This document shows positions 1 to 9,800 of a stretch of DNA of 20,207 nt, piece after piece. The translations under genes and the position numbers were made by a program. Source of the stretch: DATKEG01 sp035544515 (GTDB lineage Bacteria; Acidobacteriota; Vicinamibacteria; Fen-336). The stretch's first letter is position 1. Every line of letters starts with the position of its first letter. The notes beneath the pieces were generated by a model, which worked only from the letters and a program-made list of their open reading frames with translations, ran no database searches and was not told the DNA's origin. Location: contig DATKEG010000273.1 of assembly GCA_035544515.1 (NCBI GenBank), forward strand, positions 1-20,207. Direction: 5' to 3'.

Positions 1-495
1 TTCCTGCCCTTCCTGCATCAGCTCGTCAAGCACGCGGGCGGGCACGCGGAGACGCGGCCGTGGTACACGGTGGGCGAGGCGCTCGACCTCTCGGCCGAGC
101 CGGAGCTGCAGGGGCACGACGCCGCCGTGGTCGTGCCGTCCGGGCAGAAGGAGCGGCTCCCGGCCGGGCGGCGCGCGCTGGAGCTCGACGCGCCGGGCTT
201 CTACGAGATCCGGCGCCTCGAAGGCGGCGGCTGGTCGCGCCTGGCCGCGGTCAACTTCGACCCGTCGGAGTCGGACCTGGCGCGGCTCGATCCGGAGGAG
301 CTGGCGGGATCGGTGACGCAGAAGGGTGACGGACGCGCGGCGCGGTCGAGCGCGCCCGCCCTCACCACCGAGGAGCACGAAGGCCGGCAGGCGCTGTGGC
401 GCTCCCTGCTGATCGCCGCCTTCCTGTTCCTGGTGGGGGAGACGGTCCTCTCGAACCGGCTGCCGGGGATCCGGACACGGGGAGCACGGCCATGA
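1..495 (+). CDS. BatA-type membrane protein, C-terminal part (5' end outside window)
   Basis: The frame is open from the first base and ends at TGA 493-495, so 164 residues of the C-terminus are visible. The first residues (FLPFLHQLVKHAGG) and the end (a hydrophobic segment around visible residues 132-151 followed by LSNRLPG) match the usual tail of BatA/DUF58-neighbour proteins, which have an N-terminal pair of membrane helices, a VWA-like or degenerate VWA region and a last membrane helix. Between them is a small soluble domain with a strand-rich PGFYEIRRLEGG stretch typical of the domain that precedes the last helix. It overlaps the next gene by ATGA, so the two are probably translationally coupled. 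From family knowledge, such genes sit in MoxR-DUF58-Bat operons linked to envelope stress; the rest of that operon would lie upstream. The missing N-terminus prevents a firm subfamily call. Confidence 0.72.
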   Translation, partial: FLPFLHQLVKHAGGHAETRPWYTVGEALDLSAEPELQGHDAAVVVPSGQKERLPAGRRALELDAPGFYEIRRLEGGGWSRLAAVNFDPSESDLARLDPEELAGSVTQKGDGRAARSSAPALTTEEHEGRQALWRSLLIAAFLFLVGETVLSNRLPGIRTRGARP

Positions 496-3400
496 GCCAG
501 GCGAGCTACGACGAGCTCGGGGACGTCATCCGCGGCGTGCGGCGGCGCTGGCGGCTGAAGGTCGCCCTGCGGGGAGCGGCCATCGTCCTCGCGGCCGGCC
601 TCGCCGCGCTGGCGGTGTCCGCGTACGCCATGGACCACTTCCGCTACGAGCCCTGGGCCGTCACCAGCTTCCGCCTGTTCGCGTACGTCGCGCTCCTGGC
701 CCTGGCCGCGCGCTTCCTCGTCCTCCCGCTGTGGGGCCGCGTCACGGACCAGCGCGTCGCGCTCTATCTCGAGGAGAACGAGCCCTCGCTGCAGGCGGCG
801 GTGCTGAGCGCGGTCGAGGTCGGACGAGAGGGGCGGGCGCCAGGCCGCCTCGACCATTCGCCGGCGCTGGTCGAGCGGCTGGTCGAGACGGCGATCGAGA
901 AGTGCCAGACCATCGAATACGGCCGCCCGGTGGAGCGCGGGTCGTTGCGCAGGGCGTCGGCCCTGCTGGCCGGCGCGGCCGCGCTGGGCATGCTGGTCGC
1001 CATCCTCAGTCCCGCGTTCCTCCGCCATGCCGCGCCCTTCCTCCTCGCGCCCTGGAGCGTCCGTGCCGCCAGTCCCTACGCCATCGAGGTGGATCCCGGC
1101 CACGCGACCATCCCGCGCGGCGGCACCCAGACGGTCACCGCGCGCCTGCACGGGTTCGACGCCGAGACCGTGGAGCTGGCCGTGCGCTCGGGGCTCTCGG
1201 CGGACTGGAAGCGCTGGCCCATGACCGCGGACGCCGCCGCGCACGGCTTCCGCTTCGTGCTCTTCGGGCTGGAGGCCGCCTCCGACTACTTCGTGGAGGC
1301 GGGCGGGGTGCGCTCCGCGCAGTTCCGCCTCGAGGTCGCGGACGTGCCCTACGTGAAGCGGATCGACCTCGAGTACCGCTTCCCGGCCTACACCGGCCTC
1401 TCTCCCCAGTCGCAGGAGGACGCGGGCGACGTGGTGGCGCTGCGCGGCACCGAGGTGCGCGTGCGCGTGACGCCGACGGTCAAGGTCGCGACCGCGCGGC
1501 TGCGCGTGGACGGTGCGACGCCCGTGGCCATGACCGTGGCCCCCGACGGGACGCTGGAAGGGGCGTTCACGGCGGCGGGCGAGGGCTTCTACCGGATCGA
1601 CATGCCGCGGCGCGACGGCACCCTGCAGGCCAGCTCGCCGGAGTACACCATCGACGTGCTGGCCGACCAGCCCCCGTCCATCACCCTGGTGAAGCCGGGT
1701 CGTGACGCCAAGGTGACCGCGATCGAGGAGGTCTTCACCGAGTTCGAGGCGGAGGACGATTACGGCGTGGGTCGGGCCGAGCTCGTCTACTCGGTCAACG
1801 GCGCGCCCGAGAAGACGGTGGCCCTGCACCGCGGGCCGGCGAAGAAGGCGCTCTCCGCCGGGCACACGTTCTTCCTGGAAGAGCTCACGCTCGAGCCGGG
1901 GGACTTCATCTCCTACTTCGCGCGCGCGACCGACCAGGGAAGGCCCGCGCAGACCGCCACCACCGACATCTACTTCATGGAGGTGCGCCCCTTCGACCGC
2001 GAATACCGGCAGGCCGACCAGCGCGGAGGGGGCGGCGGAGGGGGCGGGGGAGCGGACGCGGCCTTGTCCTTCCAGCAGCGGCAGATCATCGCGGCCACGT
2101 TCAAGCTCGTGCGCGACCGGGGCCGCACGCCCGTGGGGCAGCACGCCGAGGACGTGGGCGTGCTCGCGCTCGTCCAGGGCCGCCTCCAGGAGCAGGTGGA
2201 GTCCCTGGTGCAGCGCATGGGCAACCGCGGGGTGCTCGAGCCGGGTTCCGACTTCGAGAAGACGGCCGGGTCGCTGCGCTCCGCGGCGGGGGAGATGCAG
2301 GCGGCGCGCGAGAAGCTGGAAGGCCGCAAGCCCAAGGACGCGCTGCCGCCCGAGCAGGCCGCGCTCATGCACCTGCAGCGCGCGGAGGCCGCCTTCCGCG
2401 ACGTGCAGGTCAGCTTCGAGCAGGGCGGTGGGGCCGGCTCCTCGGCCATGAACGCGGAGGACCTGGCCGACCTGTTCGAGCTGGAGCTGGACAAGCTGAA
2501 GAACCAGTACGAGACCGTGCAGCGCGGCGCCGAGCGGCAGGCCGACAACCAGGTGGACGAGACGCTGGAGCGGCTGCGCGAGCTGGCCCGGCGGCAGGAG
2601 CAGGAGCTCGAGCGCCAGCGGCAGCTCTCCGGCCGCGCGCCCAACCAGTCCGGCGGGGGCGGAGGGCGCTCGCAACAGGAGCTGGCGAAGGAGACCGAGG
2701 AGCTGGCGCGGAGGCTCGAGCGCCTGGCGCGGGAGAACTCCTCGCCGGCCATGCAGGAGACGGCCCGCCGCCTGCAGGACGCCGCCAACGCCATGAAGCG
2801 CGCGCAGGCCGGCGGTCGAAGCGGCTCCATGGGCGAGAGCGCGGCCGCGCTCGAGCGGCTGAAGGACGCCCGCCGCCGGCTGGAGTCCGACCAGACCGGG
2901 CGCGTCGAGCGCAACATCCAGGAGGCGCGCCGGCGCGCGGAGGAGATGGCGCGCGCGCAGGAGAGGATCGCGGCCGAGGCGGCGCAGCAGCTGGCCCAGG
3001 GCGGCGTGGGCCAGCAGAGCGGCCGCACGGGCCGGTTGATGGAGCGCAAGGACGCCCTGGCCGGGGAGGTCTCCGCGCTGGAGGGGCAGCTCGACCGCAT
3101 GGCACAGGACGCGCGCTCCGGGAAAAAGGACGCCGCGCGGAAGCTGCAGGAGGCCGCCGACTCCATCCGTGACCGCAAGCTCCGGGACAAGATCCGCTAT
3201 TCGAAGGGCGTGCTCGGCGCGGGCGCGGCCGAGCAGAGCCGGCAGCTGGAGGCCGATATCGGCCGGGACCTCGAGGCCCTCGGCCGCAAGCTGGAGCAGG
3301 CCGCGGGCGCGGCCGCGCCCTCCGACGCCGACCGGCGGACCGCGGCCCTGGAGAAGATGCGCGACCTGGCGCGCCGCCTCGAGTCGGTGCAGGAACGGCT

Positions 3401-4016
3401 GCGGGAGCGGGGTGGCCAGGACGCGCCAGGAGACGAGTCCGCGCGCGGCGACGGCGCGACCGGCCCGCCGTCGCGTGGCGAGGGATTGCCGGGCGAGGAG
3501 GCGCAGGCGGAGGGCGCGCAATCCGGGAGCGATGGGGACGGAGGCTCTGAGCCGGGCGAGGCGCGGGGCCGCGAATCCGCGTCGGGCGGCGCCCAGGGCG
3601 GGCCCGGCGGCGGCTCGCCGCGGGACGGGCTCGCACACGGCGGGCCCCCGCGGTTCACCCCCGGCGACGCGCGCCAGCTCCGGCGTGAGCTGCGCGAACG
3701 CCTGCGCGAGGCCGAGGCGCTCGGACGCGAGCTGGGCGCAAGCGGCGGCGGGCCCCACGACCTGGCCGACGTGGTGCGCGGGATGCGCCGGTTCGAGGAC
3801 GAGCGGGTCTACCGCGAGCCCCGCGGCCTGGCCCGGCTGGTGGGGTCCGTGGTCGAAGGCCTGAAGTCCGCCGAGTTCGCGCTGCGGCGGGACATCGAGG
3901 GCCCGGACCGCGAGAAGCTCTTCCTCTCGGGCTCGCAGGACCTGCCGCCCGGCTGGCAGCGGCTGGTCGAGGAGTACTACCGCTCGCTGGCCCGGAAGGC
4001 CGACGGCGAGCGCTGA
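492..4016 (+). CDS. DUF4175 family membrane protein with Ig-like and coiled-coil regions
   Basis: The 1174-residue protein starts at ATG 492, inside the TGA of the upstream gene; an open extension to 396 exists but has no comparable start context. Hydrophobic helices lie near residues 25-47, 57-79 and 155-175. A beta-sandwich region follows to about 510 and contains the family-like signature PAYTGLSPQ...DVVALRGTEV. A run of nine glycines (512-520) then leads to a long Gln/Glu/Arg/Ala-rich coiled coil (about 530-980). A low-complexity Gly/Glu/Ser segment is found near 980-1055, and a conserved end has PPGWQRLVEEYYRSLAR. This order is typical of DUF4175 proteins, large envelope proteins encoded with MoxR/BatA operons; their biochemical role is not known. 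The coiled coil suggests a periplasmic scaffold, which is inference. Confidence 0.85.
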   Translation: MSQASYDELGDVIRGVRRRWRLKVALRGAAIVLAAGLAALAVSAYAMDHFRYEPWAVTSFRLFAYVALLALAARFLVLPLWGRVTDQRVALYLEENEPSLQAAVLSAVEVGREGRAPGRLDHSPALVERLVETAIEKCQTIEYGRPVERGSLRRASALLAGAAALGMLVAILSPAFLRHAAPFLLAPWSVRAASPYAIEVDPGHATIPRGGTQTVTARLHGFDAETVELAVRSGLSADWKRWPMTADAAAHGFRFVLFGLEAASDYFVEAGGVRSAQFRLEVADVPYVKRIDLEYRFPAYTGLSPQSQEDAGDVVALRGTEVRVRVTPTVKVATARLRVDGATPVAMTVAPDGTLEGAFTAAGEGFYRIDMPRRDGTLQASSPEYTIDVLADQPPSITLVKPGRDAKVTAIEEVFTEFEAEDDYGVGRAELVYSVNGAPEKTVALHRGPAKKALSAGHTFFLEELTLEPGDFISYFARATDQGRPAQTATTDIYFMEVRPFDREYRQADQRGGGGGGGGGADAALSFQQRQIIAATFKLVRDRGRTPVGQHAEDVGVLALVQGRLQEQVESLVQRMGNRGVLEPGSDFEKTAGSLRSAAGEMQAAREKLEGRKPKDALPPEQAALMHLQRAEAAFRDVQVSFEQGGGAGSSAMNAEDLADLFELELDKLKNQYETVQRGAERQADNQVDETLERLRELARRQEQELERQRQLSGRAPNQSGGGGGRSQQELAKETEELARRLERLARENSSPAMQETARRLQDAANAMKRAQAGGRSGSMGESAAALERLKDARRRLESDQTGRVERNIQEARRRAEEMARAQERIAAEAAQQLAQGGVGQQSGRTGRLMERKDALAGEVSALEGQLDRMAQDARSGKKDAARKLQEAADSIRDRKLRDKIRYSKGVLGAGAAEQSRQLEADIGRDLEALGRKLEQAAGAAAPSDADRRTAALEKMRDLARRLESVQERLRERGGQDAPGDESARGDGATGPPSRGEGLPGEEAQAEGAQSGSDGDGGSEPGEARGRESASGGAQGGPGGGSPRDGLAHGGPPRFTPGDARQLRRELRERLREAEALGRELGASGGGPHDLADVVRGMRRFEDERVYREPRGLARLVGSVVEGLKSAEFALRRDIEGPDREKLFLSGSQDLPPGWQRLVEEYYRSLARKADGER

Positions 4017-4033
4017 CCGCCGCCTCGAGGCCC

Positions 4034-4648
4034 TCAGCCCTTCACGCGCTCGAACGACGCGAGGCCCCGCGCCAGCTCGGCGCTCGCGTAGGCGTGCGGG
4101 CCGCAATGCGCGAATCCATGCCGGGCGAGCAGCCGGCGGTAGAACGCGCGCGGGCGCCGGTCGAAGCCGCGCAGGCAACCCACGACCTCGTCCTCGCGCG
4201 CGAAGATCTCCAGGAAGGCGACGCCGCCCGCGAGCGGCCGCAGGTTCGCCAGGCCCTTCTCGAGCGCGTCCGGCCGCAGGTAGTTGAGCACGCCCGCGCA
4301 GACGACGAGGTCGAACGGGCCGCGCAGGCGCAGGGTGGGCAGCTCCTCGATCGACCCGAGACGAAGGCCGCGCGGCCGGCCGAACCGGCGCACCGCGTAT
4401 TCGCTCGGATCGACCCCGACGTAGCGCGCGCGGGGGCGCACCGCGCGCAGGAGGTCGCGCCACTGACCCTCGCCGCTGCCCACGTCGAGCACCGAGCGGA
4501 CCGTCCGGCCCAGGAGGAACTCGGCGAGCGCCACCGTCATGCGCACCGCGCGCGCGCGCTCCGCGCGCGTGTGCACGCGATGGCGGGGATCGCGATACCA
4601 CTTGTCGTAGTACGTCCGGTCGTACCGCGTGGGCGCTCCGGTGCTCAC
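4034..4648 (-). CDS. Class I SAM-dependent methyltransferase
   Basis: The 204-residue protein has a Rossmann-type methyltransferase core. The glycine-rich SAM loop is LDVGSGE (residues 54-60), the acidic residue ending strand 2 is Asp80 (YVGVD), and the post-I/motif IV strand is FDLVVCAGVLNYL (112-124). The N-terminus has TYYDKWYRDPRHRV, seen in many small stand-alone methyltransferases. I chose the GTG at 4648 because a GAGGAGGCGGAA ribosome site lies just upstream. The frame stays open a further 50 codons to 4798, but that extension is Arg-rich, has no such site, and would run over the promoter of the divergent peroxiredoxin gene. The substrate cannot be told: no neighbour points to a pathway. 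The gene converges on the DUF4175 gene with a 17-base gap. Confidence 0.82.
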   Translation of the reverse strand: MSTGAPTRYDRTYYDKWYRDPRHRVHTRAERARAVRMTVALAEFLLGRTVRSVLDVGSGEGQWRDLLRAVRPRARYVGVDPSEYAVRRFGRPRGLRLGSIEELPTLRLRGPFDLVVCAGVLNYLRPDALEKGLANLRPLAGGVAFLEIFAREDEVVGCLRGFDRRPRAFYRRLLARHGFAHCGPHAYASAELARGLASFERVKG

Positions 4649-4780
4649 TTCCGCCTCCTCGGCCTGCGCATCCCTCCCCGGCCAGGCCAGCGACCCCTCC
4701 CGATAGCCTACCCGCACCGCGGGCCGCCGCGTCCTCGACGGGCGCCGGCGCCTTCTCCGGGCCGGAAGGGCGAGGTGGGC

Positions 4781-4786
4781 TAGAAT
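4781..4786 (+). promoter_or_regulatory. Candidate -10 box (TAGAAT) of the peroxiredoxin gene
   Basis: TAGAAT stands out in very GC-rich DNA, 36 bases before the peroxiredoxin start. An identical hexamer lies before the TPP enzyme gene and a one-base variant (GAGAAT) before the small lipoprotein gene. No convincing -35 box is seen at the usual distance. This is an inference from position and recurrence. Confidence 0.45.
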
Positions 4787-4816
4787 GGGCGATCTCAAGA
4801 GACCAGGAGGATCCGC

Positions 4817-5470
4817 ATGTCACTGCGCATCGGGGACGAGGCGCCGAACTTCCAGGCCGAGACGACACAGGGGAAGATCGACTTCCACCAGTGGATCGGC
4901 GGGGGCTGGGCCATCCTCTTCTCCCATCCCAAGGACTTCACGCCGGTCTGCACCACGGAGCTCGGGTACATGGCCCGGCTCGAGCCGCAGTTCGCGAAGC
5001 GCAACTGCAAGGTCATCGGGCTCAGCGTGGACCCGGTCGGCGACCACGAGCGTTGGGCGAAGGACATCGAGGAGACGCAGGGAGCGCGGCCGGGCTATCC
5101 GATCATCGGCGACGCCGACCTCAACGTCGCGAAGCTCTACGACATGATCCACCCCAACGCCTCCGGCGGGCCGCGGACGGCGGCCGACAACGCGACCGTG
5201 CGCTCGGTGTTCGTGGTGGGCCCGGACAAGAAGATCAAGCTCGTCCTGACCTACCCCATGACCACCGGCCGCAACTTCGACGAGGTGCTGCGCGTGCTCG
5301 ATTCGATGCAGCTCACCGCGAAGCACAAGGTGGCCACTCCAGTGAACTGGAAGCCGGGCGAGGATGTGATCATCGCCGGCTCGGTCACGGACGACGAGGC
5401 GCGGCAGAAGTACCCGGACGGCTGGAAGGCGCCCCGGCCCTACATCCGCATCGTGCCCCAGCCCAAGTAA
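4817..5470 (+). CDS. 1-Cys peroxiredoxin (Prx6 type)
   Basis: A 217-residue thiol peroxidase expected to reduce hydrogen peroxide and organic hydroperoxides in the cytoplasm. The peroxidatic cysteine is Cys45 in the motif DFTPVCTTEL, with the active-site arginine probably Arg129 in ATVRSVFVV. The length and the C-terminal extension (VATPVNWKPGEDVII...KYPDGWK...PYIRIVPQP) are those of Prx6/AhpE-like 1-Cys enzymes rather than AhpC; the only other cysteine, Cys64, is not in a resolving position, so an external thiol would be needed. The start is set by AGGAGG at 4805-4810, six bases before ATG. No signal peptide is seen. The gene is transcribed alone, divergent from the methyltransferase gene. 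Confidence 0.95.
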   Translation: MSLRIGDEAPNFQAETTQGKIDFHQWIGGGWAILFSHPKDFTPVCTTELGYMARLEPQFAKRNCKVIGLSVDPVGDHERWAKDIEETQGARPGYPIIGDADLNVAKLYDMIHPNASGGPRTAADNATVRSVFVVGPDKKIKLVLTYPMTTGRNFDEVLRVLDSMQLTAKHKVATPVNWKPGEDVIIAGSVTDDEARQKYPDGWKAPRPYIRIVPQPK

Positions 5471-5503
5471 GGAGGCCGGTCGAACCCGCCCGGTCCCGGT
5501 CGG

Positions 5504-5520
5504 CGCATCCGCGCGATGCG
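5504..5520 (+). terminator. Possible hairpin terminator after peroxiredoxin gene
   Basis: CGCATC and GATGCG flank a five-base loop, giving a 6-bp GC-rich stem about 33 bases after the peroxiredoxin stop. There is no T-tract, so it may not terminate by itself. The rest of 5471-5739 shows only a 14-bp palindrome (CCGGGGCGCCCCGG, 5554-5567) and no gene. Confidence 0.25.
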
Positions 5521-5739
5521 GCGCGAACGCAGTCTGCCGTAAACGCGTCTCAACCGGGGCGCCCCGGCCGGATGGGCACGGATCCTGCTCCCCACCCCCA
5601 CGGATGTCGATCGGGACGCGCTGCGCGCGCGGGCACTCACACCATGTCCCTGGAACAACTCGGGTTGAGGCGGATGGGGCGCGGTGGCGTGGAGGGGGCG
5701 GTTGCCGGTCGACTGTCCCCGATCCAGAACAGGGGTGTC

Positions 5740-6813
5740 ATGCCGAGTGACCGCGTGCCGGGGTGCGTCGCGGTCGTCCTCCTGCTCGCCGCCGTGGCCG
5801 GGGGAGCCAGCCGCGAGCCTCCCACGTTCAGCGCGACCGCACGCTCCGTCCGTGTGCCCGTGACGGTCGTCGACAAGCGCGGCGAGCCGGTGCTGGGGCT
5901 TCGCGGCGAGGACTTCCGGCTGTCCGAGGACGGCCGCCGCCAGGCCGTGACGTTCTTCAGCGGGGAGCGCCGGCCGCTGCGCATCGCCCTCGCCCTCGAC
6001 GTCAGCTCCAGCATGCGCGACAAGATGGACGAGGTGTCGGACGCGCTGCGGTATTTCATCGACCTCCTCGAGCCGGCCGACCAGATCATGGTGATCACGT
6101 TCAGCGGCACCCTGCACGTGGACCAGGACTTCACCTCGGACCGCGAGCTGCTCGAGCGCGTCTTCTCGAGGCTGCGCGCGGACCAGGCCACCGCCCTCTA
6201 CGATGCCGCCATGGAGGCCATTCGCCGCGTCGCGCCCGGCCCCGCCGAGAGCAAGGCCGTCGTCATCGTCACGGACGGCGTCGACACGGCGAGCAGCGCC
6301 ACGTTCGCGGAGCTGCGCGAGCTCGCCCGGCGGTCCGAGGTGCCCGTCTTCTCGATCGGGATCGGCGGCGAGTCCACCGGCCTGCGAAGGATCATCGGCA
6401 ACCCGGGCGGTCGGACCGGCCGCCCCCGTCCACCGATCGGAGGACGAGGCTGGCCCGGCGGCCGTTGGCCCGGTGGCGGCGGGGGCGGCCGCCCCTGGCC
6501 GGGCGTACCCGGCAACGGCGTCCCTCCGGGCGGTTTCGGCCACCCCGAGCCGGAGTTCGACGCCCGGCCGCTGCTGGACCTGGCCGAAGACACCGGAGGC
6601 CGGGCCGAGATCCTGAAGGGACTGCAGGGCCGCCATGCCCCGGACAGCCAGCTCAAGTCGGCGGTCGAGTCGATCGCGGTGACCCTACGACACCGTTACC
6701 TCGTCGGTTACGAGCCCGAGTCCGGCAAGCGCGGCTGGCGGACCATCCGCGTCGAGGTGGACCGCCCGTCCGCCAAGGTCCAGGCGCGGAAGGGGTATTA
6801 CGCGGAGGGCTGA
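5740..6813 (+). CDS. Secreted VWA protein, VWFA-related Acidobacterial domain (TIGR03436-like)
   Basis: The 357-residue protein starts with a signal peptide (hydrophobic 10-22) followed by the family's opening domain VRVPVTVVDKRGEPVLGLRGEDF. The VWA domain has an intact metal-ion adhesion site: Asp87-x-Ser89-x-Ser91 in LDVSSSM, Thr151 in ATALYDA and Asp179 in VTDG. Between the strand FSIGIG (205-209) and the helix ARPLLDLAEDTGG is an insertion of about 45 residues (221-267) made almost only of Gly, Pro, Arg and Trp. The C-terminus (HRYLVGYEP...VQARKGYYAEG) is typical. ATG 5740 gives a clean signal peptide with only a weak AGGGG site; an in-frame ATG at 5644 would put 32 residues before it. 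VWA proteins of this group bind metal and protein ligands outside the cytoplasm; the ligand is unknown. No known neighbour partner is seen. Confidence 0.85.
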   Translation: MPSDRVPGCVAVVLLLAAVAGGASREPPTFSATARSVRVPVTVVDKRGEPVLGLRGEDFRLSEDGRRQAVTFFSGERRPLRIALALDVSSSMRDKMDEVSDALRYFIDLLEPADQIMVITFSGTLHVDQDFTSDRELLERVFSRLRADQATALYDAAMEAIRRVAPGPAESKAVVIVTDGVDTASSATFAELRELARRSEVPVFSIGIGGESTGLRRIIGNPGGRTGRPRPPIGGRGWPGGRWPGGGGGGRPWPGVPGNGVPPGGFGHPEPEFDARPLLDLAEDTGGRAEILKGLQGRHAPDSQLKSAVESIAVTLRHRYLVGYEPESGKRGWRTIRVEVDRPSAKVQARKGYYAEG

Positions 6814-6827
6814 CGCCTGGCTCTCGC

Positions 6828-9800
6828 CTAGCCCTGCCAGTGCTTGTCCGCGAAGGCCAGGTACCGCCGCCAGTCGTAGTCGGTGAGGTCGTGCCCCCCC
6901 GCGCGGACGTGGTAGCCGATCGTGCCGTGGACCGGCTGGCCGACGCCGGGCATCTCGCGCGCGGGCAGGCCGCCCGCGCCGAGCAGCCGGTAGACGGGAT
7001 CGGCGTGGAGCGCGCCGAGGAACTCGCCCCTGGGGTCCGCCCAGCGGTCCTCCACGGCGCTCGCGACGTACACCGGCCGTGGCGCGACGAGCGCGATCAG
7101 CTCGTGCTGGTCGATCGGCAGCTCCGCTTCGCGGCCGGCATAGCGCGCGAAACGCGGGGCGAACCAGTGCGGGAAGCGCGTGGTGATCGCCCCGACCGTC
7201 TCGCCGTAGGCGCGCTTGCTCAGGGCGGCCCCGCCGCAGCCGGACTCGTTGGCGACGACCATGGCGAAGCGCGGGTCCTGCGCGCCGGCCCAGAGCGCGG
7301 CCTTGCCCAGGCGCGAGTGGCCGAGCACGGCCACCTTCTTCGCGTCCACCGCCGGCACCGTTTCGAGGTAGTCGAGGGCGCGGCTGAGCCCCCACGCCCA
7401 GGCGCCGATCGCTCCCCAGCTCTCGTCGCCGCGCTCGCCGGGAAACAGCGTGAGCACGCTCTTCTCCGCGCCGTCGGCGCGGTCGGGGAACAGGTCCCCG
7501 TAGTAGGCGGTGGCCACGCCGTAGCCGCGCGCGAGGATCTCCTCGATCGGCCAGCGCTTCGCCGCGCTCCCCCGCGCGGCCTCCGTGGCGCGGTTGGCCA
7601 CCACCCCCGGGTATGACGCGGCGACCCAGCGGGTCGAGAGCGTGATGCCCGGATCGGGGTGCACCGCGTGGTTGCCCTGGAAGTTCAGGGCCAGGAACAC
7701 CGGGACCGGCCCGCGCGCGGCGTTGGGCAGGTAGACCAGCAGGTCCATCTGCCGCGCGCCGGGGCCGTCGGCGAACGCCAGCGTGACCTCCGTCCGCGTG
7801 GCCCGGCCGCCGAGCGCGCGTGTGTCCTCTCCACGGACCCTGGCCCGCGCGGGCGGCCCTCCCGGCGGCGTCTTGCCGTACACGTGCGTGGCGAACAGCC
7901 CCAGCAGCTCGGGGCGGCGGGTCTCCGTCCACGTACGTGCGTCTTCGACCTTCCGCCCGTTTGCGAGCACGAGCGGGTCCGGCAAGGTGTAGGCCGGCAC
8001 CTTCGATTCGTCGTAGACGGGCTCGCTTCGCGTCGTCTCCTCCGGCGCGCGCGCGGGCCCCTCGCCCACCATCTCCTTGAGCCAGTCGCGCTTGGTCTGG
8101 TACCAGTGCAGCGAGTTCTGCGGCTTGAGGATCCAGTGGTTCTCGTTCGGATAGTAGACGAAGCGGCTCTTGACGCCGCGCTGCTGCAGCATGTGGAAGA
8201 CCTCGAGGCCGTGGTTGTCGGGCACCCGGTAGTCGAGGCCCCCGTGCAGCACGAGGGTGGGCGTCTTGAAGCGCGGCGCCCCGAAGTGCGGCGACATCCT
8301 CCTCAGCAGCGCGTCGCGCTCCTTCTCCCAGTACCCGCCGAAGCGTGGCTGGTTCGCGCCGCCGTCGGACCCGGTCATGCTGTAGAGGTTGTAGACGGCG
8401 GCGTGCGCGACCAGCGTCCGGAACGGGTGCTCGCGGCCGAGGAGGAGCGTGGCGAGGTAGCCGCCGTAACTGCCGCCGCCCGCGGCCAGGCGTGCCGGAT
8501 CCACCCAGGGCTGCGCGGCGAACCACTTCGCGGCGGCGATGGTGTCCTCGTAGGGCTTGGTGGCCCAGTCGGGGTTGATGGAATCGGCGAAGGCCTGGCC
8601 GAACCCCGAAGAGCCGTGGAAGTTGTGCCAGGCGGTGACGTAGCCCCACCCCGCGAAGACCTGCGCGTTCCAGCGGAACGTGAAGCTGTCCGTGATGCCG
8701 TTGTGCGGGCCGCCGTGCAGCAGCAGGTAGACCGGCCACCGCTTCGACTTGTCGAAGTGGGGCGGGTAATTGACCCACATCTGGATGTCCTTGCCGCCCG
8801 AGCCCTTGTAGGTGACGCTCTCGTACGTCCCCCACGTGACGCCGGCCAGCAGTGCGGCGTTGAACGTACTGAGCTTGCGTACGTCGCCGGTGGCGGGGTC
8901 GACGCGCACGAGCGTCGGCGGCTCGGCGAAGCCCTGGCGCAGCGCCACGAGCACCCGGCCGTCCCTGGACAGGGCGATCGCGGAGAAGCTCTTGTCCCTG
9001 GTCACGGCGGTCGGCTGCCCGGTGCCGAGGTCGATGCGGTAGATTCGGTCCGTGCCCGCGTCGTCCACGTCGGCCAGGACCGCGCGGCCGTCGGGCGTCC
9101 ACACCACGCCGCTCAGGGAGCGGTCGAAGCCGTCCGCCACCACCCGGTTCGTGCCCGTCTGGCGGTCGTGGAGGATGAGGCGCACGCGGTCGCCATAGAA
9201 GCCCTTGATCGTCTGCCGGCCGAAGGCGAGGTGGCGGCCGTCGGGCGCGTAGCGCGGCGCGACGTCGGCGGCCGCGTTGTCGGCGCTGAGGTTGCGCGGC
9301 GTGCCGCCGGTCGCGGGGACGACGTAGACGTCGAAGTTGGGCGAGGTGCCCGACCGGTCGCTGTTCGCGGCGAAGGCGATTTCCGCGCCGTCGGGCGACA
9401 CGTCGTAGCTGCCCGCGCCGACCTCCTGGCGCGAGAGCTGCAGGCCCGTGCCCGGCGTGACCGGCCGGGGCTCGCCGCCGTCGACCGCGATCGTGTAGAG
9501 GTGGGCCTGCCGGTCGTCGAGCCATCGGTCCCAGTAGCGGATGGGCGCCTGGTCGAAGACGCGCGCGGTCATCTTGGCGTCCTTGCGCTCCTTGAGACGT
9601 CTGGCCATGTCCTCCCAGTCCTGCAGGTCGGCGAAGACGCGGCTGACGAAGGCGAGCCGCCGGCTGTCGGCGAACCATTTCGGCGCGGAGGCGCCCGTGG
9701 GCAGGTTGGTCAGCCGCCGCGCTTCGCCGCCGGCGAGGGGGATGAGGTAGATCTGCGGGTTCTCGTCCTCGCCCCGCTTGGCCTCGAACGCGATCCACTT

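Noticed and set aside
201..4868. A 1555-codon open frame antisense to the DUF4175 gene
   Set aside because: Composition is Arg/Ala/Gly/Leu-rich without recognisable motifs; it is the expected shadow of a gene with strong G/C third-position bias.
5469..5478. TAAGGAGG directly after the peroxiredoxin stop region, like a ribosome site
   Set aside because: No start codon with coding sequence follows at a suitable distance.
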